From contig JAEVLN010000008.1 in NCBI GenBank assembly GCA_018350325.1, positions 558,001 through 622,000 on the forward strand: a DNA stretch of 64,000 bases, given 5' to 3'. Below are positions 32,357 through 42,381 of the stretch, one piece after another (the stretch's first letter is position 1; every line of letters starts with the position of its first letter). Both the position numbers and the translations under genes were made by a program. The notes beneath the pieces were generated by a model. It had not been told where the DNA came from. It saw nothing but the letters and a program-made list of their open reading frames with translations, and ran no database searches. Origin of the DNA: Globodera rostochiensis (taxonomy: Eukaryota > Nematoda > Chromadorea > Rhabditida > Heteroderidae).

Positions 32357-32755
32357 CAGGGGTGCCATTTGTACTTATTTATCAGAAATGTACTGATATT
32401 AGAAGGCAGAATCTGACAAATTAAAAATGTACTGATTTGTCAGAAATGTACTGATTTTAGCTCGGCGTACTGATTTTGTACTGATTTTCAGGATAATTCG
32501 CATTTTTGGACCAATTTTGTTAACAAATTGAGTCGAAAATCCAAAAATTTACCCGGCGGAGCCTATCGGCACCGCCGGACCCCTTCTATTCTTAAAAAAC
32601 GTTCAAATATTTTTAAAATTTTGGTTGCAAATCTCAACAAATTGCTTCAAAAATCCAAAAATTTTCTCGGCTGCGCCTATCGGCACTTTTGACCCCAAAA
32701 TCTGATAATTTGATTCCAATGTACTGATTTTGAAAAATTTTTGTTGGCACCCCTG
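32357..32755. mobile_element. Non-autonomous hAT-like element, 399 bp, perfect 8-bp TSD
   Basis: Ends CAGGGGTGCCATTTGTAC and TTGTTGGCACCCCTG are flanked by ATTTAAAT at 32349-32356 and 32756-32763. Internally it has ATCAGAAATGTACTGAT words and two GC-hairpin copies (32552-32579, 32666-32686). Related to the 26956 and 30009 elements. Confidence 0.93.
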
Positions 32756-32763
32756 ATTTAAAT

Positions 32764-33622
32764 TAGAGCCCGGTAAAAAAAAATTTCCGGGAACGGGAAC
32801 GGGGTTTTCAAAAAGAACGGGACGGGAATCCCGAACGGGAATCCCGTCTTTTTCCCGTTCCCGTAGAAATCCCGTTCAATTTTTAACGGGAATCCCGCGG
32901 GAACGGGAAAAATTTTGAAAATTTTAAACTAAGAATTTTTCGAAATTTTTTTGGCGGGCACTTTGAGATAAATTTCTGATATACAATTGGAGGGTCCGAC
33001 AACGCCGATAGGCGCCGTCGGAAAATTTTAAAACATTTTTGTTAAGAAAATTGCTCAACATTTTCGAATTTTTCCCGATTTGCGAATTTTTCAAAATTCA
33101 AATTTTTGAGAATTTCTTTTCTCGAGGTGGAGGGGGGTGGGGAGGGTCGGCGGTGCCGATAGGCGTCGCCGAGAAAATTTTGCATTTTTTGCTCAATTTG
33201 ATAAGAGATTTGCAACCAAAATCTTAAAAATACGGTAGTTTTTTTAAGCTTTTGAAATCTTAATTGATTCAGAAAATCAGAAACCAACAGAATATGGCAC
33301 ATTTTGGGTGGGTTCGGCGGTGCCGATAGGCGCCGCCGTTAAAAAATTTTGAAATTTAAGCATTTTTGTGATGAAAATTGGTACAAAATTGTTAAATTTT
33401 TGAAAACATTTCGCCAAGAAAAATAAACGGGAACGGGAAAAATACTGAAATAAAATTTCCGGGAACGGGAACGGGGTTTTCAAAAAGAACGGGACGGGAA
33501 TCCCGAACGGGAATCCCGTCTTTTTCCCGTTCCCGTAAAAAATCCCGCCCGGCGAAAAAGACGGGAACGGGACCGGGATTCCCGTACTTTTCCCGCGGGA
33601 ATCCCGTTCCCGCCGGGCTCTA
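32764..33622. mobile_element. Non-autonomous hAT-like element, 859 bp, sharing its TSD with its neighbour
   Basis: It begins TAGAGCCCGGT and ends CGCCGGGCTCTA, flanked by ATTTAAAT at 32756-32763 and 33623-33630. The left TSD is the same 8 bp as the right TSD of 32357-32755, so the two insertions stand in tandem, separated by one target copy. Subterminal GGGAACGGGAACGGG / CCCGTTCCCG words. It holds three GC-hairpin copies (33001, 33147, 33313). Confidence 0.92.
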
Positions 33623-33630
33623 ATTTAAAT

Positions 33631-34110
33631 ACATATTGATAGGAATATTCGGCAAAATATTTTTTATAATCAGCAGCACAGAGAATTAAGAAATAAAAGT
33701 AAAAAACAAACAAATGACAATCAACATCGTCAGCATATGCAGTTTTTTGCGTAAACAAAGATGCAAAATAACTGACCTTCAATGATCAAAAACATGAAAT
33801 TTCCCTCATTTTTCAGTGGAAGGGAAATTTCCCCAATTTCTCGATTTCGGGTGAAATTCGCCAAAATCCCACGATTTTCTTTTTCTACAGGAATTCCTTT
33901 GGAATTGGGGGAAAATTCCCTGGGAACGTTCCCGGGGAATTTTCGGGGGAAAGTTCCCTCGCTCTTTTTCTACGGGCTCTGGAGGGGACCGTAGTTCCCC
34001 TAAATTAGAACCTCCCCCCCCCCCCCCCCCCCCTCTAAAAAACTAAGCCCTTCTGGAGGAGGATTGAAAAATACTAACCCCGGAGTTAGCATTCTAGGAA
34101 ATGGTACTTT
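33631..34110. other. Repeat-derived, non-coding
   Basis: GGGAAATTTCCCC / GGGGGAAAATTCCC palindromic words (33810-33990) echo words at 31715-31735 and 32230-32320, so an older element may span the whole tRNA-like/hAT stack. A C run of about 20 bases lies at 34013-34033. No gene. Confidence 0.5.
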
Positions 34111-34115
34111 AAAAT

Positions 34116-35935
34116 TTAGGGCTGTCTGCCATTGCCCAACGCCTCCTTTCTCGGCGACTGCCCAACCGATTCCGTCCTTTTTCGTCGATTTTCTTCACCG
34201 CTTTCACCAAATGGTCAGCGAGTACAGCGCCGAATTGAGCCGATGGAGCGGCGGGATGCGCTTTTGCCCGCAACAACAAACGCTTTACGGCCGCAAATTC
34301 GCTACCGCCCCACCGTCCGCGACAAAAGTTCGGCGATTGCTGAGAACGGAGAAGGAAAAGGGCTCTTCCCCACGCGGCCGGATTGGACATTCCGGGTACA
34401 CAACTCTCACATTTGTCAGATGATTTGCCAAAATTGTATTTTAAATGCATATTTAATTAATATTATACTAAATGTGTTATGGCTACTTAATTTTGACATT
34501 TTAGGCCTCGTAAAGTGCGCATTTTTCTACTGAACAAAAAGGACGAAAAGCAAAGGACTTCGCTGGAGAAGGAAAAAGATTTGCATGGAGTTAAAGGTTT
34601 TTTAAAATAACGAAAGTCAGAATTTGTGAATAAATCACGACAAAGGGTATTATTTAGATGGTTCCCTCCCTTTTTGAAAAAAAGAAATTTAGTGTTCAAT
34701 GTCGAGAAAAACTAGTTTCTATAGGTTTTTCTGGTCGTAGAATCCGAATCTGACCTCCGTTGCGACCAATTCCGAAGCCCGGACTGAAATTCGAACTTAT
34801 ATTTTGAATATGCCATTTTTTCTTAAATTCACCAAATGAAAGGCCGTGTAACGACCCGCCAACAATGCGATGACGGAGCAAGTAGTGGGGCGAGACGGAG
34901 GGGGGAGGAAGAAGTCTGACGAGCGCCACTGGGGGGGGGGGGGGCGCGCGGGGACCCGCGGAGCGGGCGCGCGCGAGACATCGGGCACGCGCGGACTTCT
35001 TCCGGACTCTCGCCCCACCTACTGGCCGCCGTAGTCGAATGTGCGGTACTTTGGCTGCTATTTTCCACCTTACTGTCTAACTTTTCGTGCGTTAGGTTTA
35101 GAGAGGAGTCGATTGGTATATGAATTGCTCGGTTTCGTTCCAGACCCATATAAGGTAGAAATTCCAGAATGGCATTTTCAAAAAAAAAGTTCGAATTTCG
35201 GTCCGGGCTTCGGAATTGGTCGAAACGGAGGTCAGATTCGGATTCTACGACCAGAAAAACCTATAGAAACTAGTTTATCTCGACATTGAACACTAAATTT
35301 CTTTTTTTCAAAAAAGGGGGGGGGGAATCTTGGTAGCTGGGAGTCGGGCGATACAAAAGTGCGCTGAATTTTTTTAAAAAAGAACAATAATGCTCCCAAA
35401 AAACAAAATTCCCTTTTTTAAATCAATTTTGGTTGATTTTTGAATCATTTGACTGTTCCCGTTTCTCAGACTGTCTAAATGAAACTTCGAATTTTAGGGC
35501 GATATTTCGTCTCGGATGGCACCCAACAAAATGCGTCTCCCGGCACGGAACAGCGAAGGCCCTCCCGTCGACGGGCGGCCGCCGTCCAACCGCCACTTTC
35601 CATTAGCGACCGGCTCCGTCGAACGTTGGCACCCGAACATTTGGCCAATGCGGCCAACTTGCAAATGTCGTTGGAGACGCTGGAACAAACGGTGAATAAT
35701 GCCGCTGCTGCCTGACACTAATTTTTTAGAAATTTTTTGATGTTTTTTTTTTTGGTGAAATTAAAAAACAATTTTAAGAAGTTGCCTTTATATGTGTATT
35801 TGTGAAAAGTTTAGGTGGTTGAAACATTGCCGGAAAGCATTACCGAAAGTGGAAATTACGCAGATTTGTTGTGCCAATATTTGGATGGTTTTGAGCGTGA
35901 ATTGGGAAACGAACTGGACATTGGGTGTTGGGTAA
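34116..35935 (+). CDS. Hypothetical multi-exon gene interrupted by a foldback element
   Basis: Plausible exons on the plus strand are 34116-34424 (reading either PSFFVDFLHRFHQMVSEYSA or, in another frame, QIRYRPTVRDKSSAIAE), about 34506-34595 (RKVRIFLLNKKDEKQRTSLE), about 35498-35690 (GRYFVSDGTQQN, PPLSISDRLRRTLAPEHLA, MSLETLEQT) and 35816-35935 (VVETLPESITESGNYADLL, YLDGFERELGNELDIGCW). The last two join in phase 0 with good GT-AG signals, so they are well supported; the earlier ones are less so. I do not recognise the family. The protein looks soluble and acidic/helical towards the C-terminus. The 3' end is lost near the tandem duplication at 36058. Confidence 0.4.
34671..35316. repeat. Large foldback (inverted-repeat) element, arms about 150 bp
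   Basis: Left arm 34671-34818 and right arm about 35155-35316 are inverted copies, with such shared words as GGTCAGATTCGGATTCTACG and AATTTAGTGTTCAATGTCGA. The centre has a G12 run and a very GC-rich patch (34931-34990). Part of the centre (GCGAGACGGAGG, TCTGACGAGCGCCA) reappears inverted at 36340-36425 and its tandem copy, so the family has other members nearby. Confidence 0.85.
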
Positions 35936-36497
35936 AGTTTTTATTCAAATAATGTTGAATTGGTTGGCGTAAATTTGCTCAGGGGTCGGATTCGAATTTT
36001 GAGTGGGCGGGCGGCTAAATAACTGTTTGATGATATTTAAAAAAATATAAAAACGGTTACTTTGTCAAAGATTGGCATTTATTTTTATGCTCGAGTTTAA
36101 TTACCATTTTTTATGGTAGAATTTATGCTATTTTTGTTTAGCTTGCGAGTCATTTACCGATATGAGCACTGAGCCGGTCATTAAACATACACACACACTG
36201 CCGCGAGAAAAGGTGGGTGAGGAGAGGGGGGGAGGGTTGTCGATTATTCTCGTGGAGCTGAATATGAACCAGCAAAAATGTCTTGTCGAAAAGGAATTAA
36301 AGAAATTACTAGCAAATTCACTCGAATGCGGTGGCCAGTGGGGCGAGACTTCGGGCTTTGGAAGGCGTCCCGTTCGCCACTAATGGCGCTCGTCAGACTC
36401 CTTCCTCTGCCCTCCGTCTCGCCTTTAATTAACCGAAAAAATAATTTATTGCGTAAATGTGCATCGTTTAAAATTTTCGGTTAACATACTTGGCCCA

Positions 36498-37335
36498 ATG
36501 TTAACGGGAGTGACTTTCCCATTTAAGTTTCCCAACAATCTATGGCTTAAAGAGCGTAACGTCCGTGATGGTATCACCCTCTCTGTTTTTGGCACTGCTA
36601 CAGTTGTTGGAGTTCTCTACTTTACAAAACCCACTTGGTCTCGGATCTATTCACTTTTTCGCAGCGGACAGTGCCACAAAAAACCCGTTTCTTCGTCCAT
36701 TTCAGGTCTGAGTTCATTTATATAAATCTCATAAATTAGAAATTTTGGTGACGGTTGTGTCATAAGAAAGAAAGCATCATTTTTGAAAATAGAAAATAAA
36801 GAATTCTACCTAATATTAACCGTTTTTAACGGATCCAAACGTCGGTATTGTTTTTAACTAATATTTTAAGGATCTGGCAAAAATGTTCTTCTTCACCCCC
36901 AAAGCAAGCGACTGGACCAAACTGCTCAGCATTCCACTTTTCCTCATAACATGGTCTCGCCTACAGTGCATCGTCGTTTTGTGGTTAGTAGGCGCCAAAT
37001 GTCCTGGTGGACCTAAGAAAATAGGTCAAAAAATTGCGAATGTTGCACGCCGTCGAGATTTTTTTTTTTGAAATTAAATTGGATAAGAAATTCATGGAGT
37101 AAGGCCATGGACGCCAACAAAGTCAATTAATTTTTTTAGATTTTCCATTTTCTCACATTCGTTGTAAAAAAGTGCACCATTTTTGCTGGGAAATGCATTT
37201 ATCATTAAAAATCTTTTTTAGATTGCTGGTCGGATTTTTTTTGTTGCCGTTGTTCTGTTTGCTTTGCGTCTTGCGCAGGTGGATAAGCGTTTGGTCACCT
37301 TTGCAGAACACATAATGAAGGAGGAAGATCATTGA
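36498..37335 (+). CDS. Small two-TM protein, tandem copy 1 (unrecognised)
   Basis: Three phase-consistent exons: 36498-36706 (MLTGVTFPFKFPNNLWLKER, then ITLSVFGTATVVGVLYF), about 36871-36983 (SGKNVLLHPQSKRLDQTAQH, ending VHRRFV) and about 37222-37335 (IAGRIFFVAVVLFALRLAQV, ending HIMKEEDH). It predicts roughly 145 residues with one hydrophobic span near each end and a basic, His-rich linker. The size and layout suggest a small organelle or ER membrane protein, but no family is recognised. An alternative frame of exon 2 (AKMFFFTPKASDWTKLL) is hydrophobic but breaks the phase. An upstream short exon (MSTEPVIKHTHTLPREK, 36162-36212, with a good donor) may be a 5' leader. Confidence 0.5.
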
Positions 37336-37863
37336 CGTGGAAGACAAATTTTAGGATTTTCTTTTTGTTTGTGTCGTTTCTCGTATTAAGAACAAAACTC
37401 AAGTTACCTTTGCGATTTGGCGTTACTTTGTCAAAGATTGGCATTTATTTTTATGCTCGAGTTTAATTACCATTTTTTATGGTAGAATTTATGCTATTTT
37501 TGTTTAGCTTGCGAGTCATTTACCGATATGAGCACTGAGCCGGTCATTAAACATACACACACACTGCCGCGAGAAAAGGTGGGTGAGGAGAGGGGGGGAG
37601 GGTTGTCGATTATTCTCGTGGAGCTGAATATGAACCAGCAAAAATGTCTTGTCGAAAAGGAATTAAAGAAATTACTAGCAAATTCACTCGAATGCGGTGG
37701 CCAGTGGGGCGAGACTTCGGGCTTTGGAAGGCGTCCCGTTCGCCACTAATGGCGCTCGTCAGACTCCTTCCTCTGCCCTCCGTCTCGCCTTTAATTAACC
37801 GAAAAAATAATTTATTGCGTAAATGTGCATCGTTTAAAATTTTCGGTTAACATACTTGGCCCA

Positions 37864-38701
37864 ATGTTAACGGGAGTGACTTTCCCATTTAAGTTTCCCA
37901 ACAATCTATGGCTTAAAGAGCGTAACGTCCGTGATGGTATCACCCTCTCTGTTTTTGGCACTGCTACAGTTGTTGGAGTTCTCTACTTTACAAAACCCAC
38001 TTGGTCTCGGATCTATTCACTTTTTCGCAGCGGACAGTGCCACAAAAAACCCGTTTCTTCGTCCATTTCAGGTCTGAGTTCATTTATATAAATCTCATAA
38101 ATTAGAAATTTTGGTGACGGTTGTGTCATAAGAAAGAAAGCATCATTTTTGAAAATAGAAAATAAAGAATTCTACCTAATATTAACCGTTTTTAACGGAT
38201 CCAAACGTCGGTATTGTTTTTAACTAATATTTTAAGGATCTGGCAAAAATGTTCTTCTTCACCCCCAAAGCAAGCGACTGGACCAAACTGCTCAGCATTC
38301 CACTTTTCCTCATAACATGGTCTCGCCTACAGTGCATCGTCGTTTTGTGGTTAGTAGGCGCCAAATGTCCTGGTGGACCTAAGAAAATAGGTCAAAAAAT
38401 TGCGAATGTTGCACGCCGTCGAGATTTTTTTTTTTGAAATTAAATTGGATAAGAAATTCATGGAGTAAGGCCATGGACGCCAACAAAGTCAATTAATTTT
38501 TTTAGATTTTCCATTTTCTCACATTCGTTGTAAAAAAGTGCACCATTTTTGCTGGGAAATGCATTTATCATTAAAAATCTTTTTTAGATTGCTGGTCGGA
38601 TTTTTTTTGTTGCCGTTGTTCTGTTTGCTTTGCGTCTTGCGCAGGTGGATAAGCGTTTGGTCACCTTTGCAGAACACATAATGAAGGAGGAAGATCATTG
38701 A
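37864..38701 (+). CDS. Small two-TM protein, tandem copy 2
   Basis: Second copy of the 36498-37335 gene, shifted by 1,366 bp, with the same exons, splice signals and predicted protein. No disabling change is seen. Both copies would be expressed only if the short shared upstream region contains the promoter. Confidence 0.5.
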
Positions 38702-38960
38702 CGTGGAAGACAAATTTTAGGATTTTCTTTTTGTTTGTGTCGTTTCTCGTATTAAGAACAAAACTCAAGTTACCTTTGCGATTTGCCGTTACTTTGTCAA
38801 AGATTGGCATTTATTTTTATGCTCGAAGCATTTTTGTTATACGGGTGAAACGGGTTTTCAGAATCTTGAAAGTTTAAAATTAAGCAAATTAGCAAGGCTC
38901 AGGGATGAATCAAATTTTAGAATGCTTAAATAATTTCTCGTTTTGCATTTGAATTTTTCA

Positions 38961-40356
38961 TTATTTCTGTCGACGATAGACGGGTGAGCGGTTTGGACAT
39001 GGGCAGTATGCTTAAGAAGTTTTAAGAGCACAAAATTAAATCCCAAATTATCTACCGGCATCTGTGCCCGGAAGACCAATTGCGCCGCGTTGGCCTGGCA
39101 TTCCGCGTGCACCAGGCAGACCGGGCTGTCCCTCGGAGCCGGGTGGGCCCTCGGGGGCCGACGTGCCGGGTGTGCCCGGCTTGCCCGTTTCGCCCGGTAA
39201 ACCGGGCAGTCCGGGTTGACCTGGCAGACCCTTGGGGCCGGGCTAAAATGTTTTTTGAAAACAACTCGGTCAATACTTTTAGGCTCACCAATGTGGGGGC
39301 GAATTCTACGTCTTGCCCCAGTGCTCCCGGAAGTCCTGGTAGTCCCGGCAGTCCTGGAAGGCCTGAGTCTCCTGGCATGCCCCTCTGGCCTGAAATTCAA
39401 ACAATTGTTAGAAGCATTTTTTTAAATTTCGAATTTACCAGGTGCTCCGTGTTTGCCGAGCCTTCCACCCTCTCCGGGTTCTCCTTCACAACCTGGTCGA
39501 CCTTGAGTTCCGGGTGGTCCTGGTGGACCGGAAGGGCCAGCCGGGCACGGCACGCATTGTGTGTAATCCATGACGGGACAGGCCGCGGACGGCATATAGA
39601 CCAATGTGTAATCCTTGCCCGGCATTCCGGACTGTCCGGGTAGGCCATCGGTGCCGGGCTCACCCGGTGCGCCGGGTGGGCCCGGAGCGCATTGTGGCTT
39701 CACCGGTTCACATTGACACCTAACAATGAGCGAACCGTAATCCATTTTTAACTGACGAAAAAATAATAGTTAAAAAAATAAGAAATAATAATTATTATTT
39801 ATATTTAAATTAATATTAATAAACTCAGCTCTGTCCTTACCATGACGGAAGTTCGGCATATTCACCACTTTTTTGACGACGCAAGCGATTGACCAAACTG
39901 ACGAAGGGTTTTTCCGGGGCTGGAGACGGTGTAGTGTGTTGGAGCTGTACCTGCAGTTGTTGCGAATTTGAAAGATAAGCAGCAAAATATGTTTTGGTCG
40001 TACTGAGTGAGCTCTGTTTTTAGTTTTCAAACTTTTCTAACTTTTGGCAAGCTTTTATTTTTTCTATTTATGTTTATAATCACCCGCATGAGCACAGTCC
40101 ATGCCGAGTTGGTCTCCACACGGAAGTGTTGAACGCTGCTACGAACCTTAATGCCAGATTAATAACAGTTTAATCCCTTTAAGTAGAAAGCTGGTTTCGA
40201 CCCTCAACTTTTGAATGAATTCTTTTTTTTGTTCTTTACCTCATCGTTGAGCTGTTGAATGTCAAAATACAATTGGGGAATGATTGCTGTGTATGCAACA
40301 ATGGCTAATGTGCAACAAATTGCCGAAACCGCAATAATCAATTTGGATTCGTTCAT
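38961..40356 (-). CDS. Nematode cuticle collagen (seven exons)
   Basis: A structural protein of the cuticle, secreted by hypodermis and assembled as Gly-X-Y trimers (known for the family). It starts [20 protein letters not shown], the N-terminal membrane-anchor/signal region of the Col_cuticle_N domain, continuing [13 protein letters not shown]. Exon 2 gives [20 protein letters not shown]. Exon 3 carries the subtilisin-type cleavage site RLRRQ. Then come a Cys cluster ([10 protein letters not shown]) and the first Gly-X-Y block, an interruption with [13 protein letters not shown], a second block, a short non-collagen break ([10 protein letters not shown]), and the long Gly-X-Y block of exon 6. 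The last exon gives [16 protein letters not shown], the classic C-terminus, joined in phase 1 across a donor near 39055. About 360 residues, typical for the family. Confidence 0.95.
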
Positions 40357-41285
40357 CTCAATTTTTGCTAAAACTTAGTTTTATTTATTGCCCCGGAAAT
40401 ATAAATATTAAAAATGACGGTTTAAACTAAATTATTTTTTAAATCATTATTAATTAATCTATTTCTTGCTGGTGAATTATATTTGTTGGAGCTTTTTTGT
40501 TTCAGGATATTTTAAGGATGCAGAATAAAACGAGCAGCAGCATAAAGAATGTATTCCCGTTGTCTTCAATCATCGCCTTATCTTATTCAAAAATCATGGA
40601 AAAGCCAGGGTTTTCCTAATTATCTATGGAAAATCTGAGAATTTACAATTGCCGGAGTTCAACAGCTCATTAACAGAGAATCAATCATTAAACCTGTTCA
40701 AGTAGGGGGGGTTGGCCTCGACCCAAAGAGTTTCCCCCAAAGAGAGTTTAATTGGGTTGGCGTGATCGAGATCTTTGCTAACATGTCATTCAGATCTTGC
40801 CTAAAACAAACTAACTAATTGATTGATTGATTGATTAGTTTTACCAATATTTCAATAAATAAAATTTATTCATTTTCAAAATGGTGAAAAAGAAAAGGGC
40901 ATTCATTCAACAAATATATTTTATTAATACGCTATTTTTGGATTATCAAAGCTTATAATGCACCAACGAAAACATTCAATGGAATAACCAAAAAATCAAT
41001 TCCAGTCAATTGAACGAACGTAAATTAAATCATTTGTGCTGTGATCAATACGTTTGAAGAATACATTAAAAATCATTTAAGAAAAGTGAATGTGAATATT
41101 TAGGCAAGTGATTTTTATGGCTCAGTTCAAATATCTATTCCAACAACATTAGCCACTCCAATTTATTAAGATTCCTTCTCTAAAACACCATTAAATAGTT
41201 TTTGTTTTTCCTATCATTCATTTTTGATTTTTTGATTTAAATCACAAAATTTGATATTTTTTTATCAAAACCTAATAGCAACAAA
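40357..41285. other. Intergenic between divergent collagen (-) and hypothetical (+) genes
   Basis: AT-rich, no ORF of interest. It contains a short (ATTG)n run at 40815-40840. It is the likely promoter region of both neighbours, but no specific site is recognised. Confidence 0.6.
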
Positions 41286-42306
41286 ATGTCGACGTTACAC
41301 AGTGGCAATTTGGAAATTGATGAGGAGCTGAAGGGAATCCACAAGCGATTGACGCTGTCCGACGATTGGACGCTGAAGAATTTGAGAGAAGCAATTGAGA
41401 AAGAGCATAATGCGAGGTGAACTCACAATAATAATAATAATTAATTATATTATTATTAGAATTGTGAATTTGAATTTTAAATTTCAGACACTTTTGGGTT
41501 GAAACAAAACCAACAAAAACAAATAATGGCAAAATCATTGAAGAAAAAGATATTCAGAGCAAAAATTCAACAGTGCGTTTATTGATAATGATTTAGCATT
41601 AATGTTAAAGCGAGACAAAAGCAATTTAATTTTATCATTTGTTACTTTAAGCCTCTGCCATTGGCGCTTTTGGCTCAGCCAAACCCAGCCGAAGTTGAGT
41701 TTAAATTGAAAAAATGGCGTTCACGGTTTGAAGCGGAAATTTCGCGCCAAATGCGTCTGAAGAAATTGTTCCGACGGCCTCTGATGAACCGGCAAAAAAT
41801 TGATTATGCAAAAGCCCGCCTCAAAATGTTGGACAATCAGAACCCGACGGAAATGCTGAAGTTGGACCAGAGGCTGTGGAAGAAGTACTCGCTCAGCAAA
41901 AGCGACTGTCACGGCGGAATGCCACGGCTAGTCAGCAAGAAGTGCCCGGCCAAGGAATTTGTGGCCGTGGAGGACCTTTTCGACACACTTTTGGTTAGTA
42001 ACCGGAGAAAATGAAAAAACGTGCCCCGATCACAAAAAGGATGCGAGCGGGATGCCGTTATAAATCCCGGTTTAATTCAAGTAGCCTAAAAAGCCCGGGA
42101 TACGGGCCGTAGTCATAAAAATTCCGGCGGGATCCCCCGGTGTCACTATTTCGTGAAAAATCAATTAAATTAAATTATTTTAGACATTTCTCTCCGATGA
42201 CATGGCATTGTGCTGCGGCAAAATGGAAATCTACAGGAAGGTGTGCCAAAGATATGCCAACATTGGCATAGAGACCATTCGCATGTTCCTCCGCAATCGC
42301 TTTTAA
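41286..42306 (+). CDS. Hypothetical basic protein (four exons, about 225 residues)
   Basis: Exons 41286-41416 (MSTLHSGNLEIDEELKGIHK), about 41488-41572 (HFWVETKPTKTNN), 41652-41993 (PLPLALLAQPNPAEVEFKLK, then FEAEISRQMRLKKLFRRPLM and ENQ-like helical Lys/Arg-rich sequence, CHGGMPRLVSKKCPAKEFVA) and about 42184-42306 (TFLSDDMALCCGKMEIYRKV, ending IRMFLRNRF). Phases agree at all three introns and the ends are clear, so the model is good even though I recognise no family. No signal peptide or TM segment is seen. Long charged helices and several Cys suggest an intracellular, possibly scaffold-type protein. Confidence 0.7.
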
Positions 42307-42381
42307 CTTTCATTTTTGTACGAATACGCAGTTTTGTTTGAATATTATTTGTTATTTCATTCAAAATCGATATTTTCGGCT

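Larger units (their letters stand above)
17101..33338. repeat. Dispersed GC-rich hairpin module, 12 copies in the window
   Basis: The core is an 11-bp stem TCGGCGGTGCC, loop GATA, and stem GGCGCCGCCGA, pairing fully if one T-G is allowed. Copies are at 17101, 17259, 25243 (truncated), 26288, 28017, 29343, 29828, 32552, 32666, 33001, 33147 and 33313, in both orientations. Most have a C (or G) tract on one side and, on the other, an AT-rich flank reading GAAAATTT...CTCAATTTGTTAAGAGATTTGCAAC. Nine of the twelve lie inside hAT-like elements that otherwise differ from one another. It may be a separate transposon end (for example Helitron-like) or shared cargo. Confidence 0.85.
36058..38826. repeat. 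1,366-bp tandem duplication (two full copies plus a 37-bp third start)
   Basis: The sequence TTACTTTGTCAAAGATTGGC occurs at 36058, 37424 and 38790. The first two 1,366-bp units look essentially identical over their length, including introns, with one difference noticed near the junctions (GATTTGGCG against GATTTGCCG). The third stops within 40 bp. It is either a very recent duplication or an assembly (haplotype) artefact. Confidence 0.95.

Noticed and set aside
36162..36383. 73-residue plus ORF beginning MSTEPVIKHTHTLPREK
   Set aside because: Only the first 17 codons before a good donor look exonic; the remainder crosses repeat-derived sequence shared with the foldback element.
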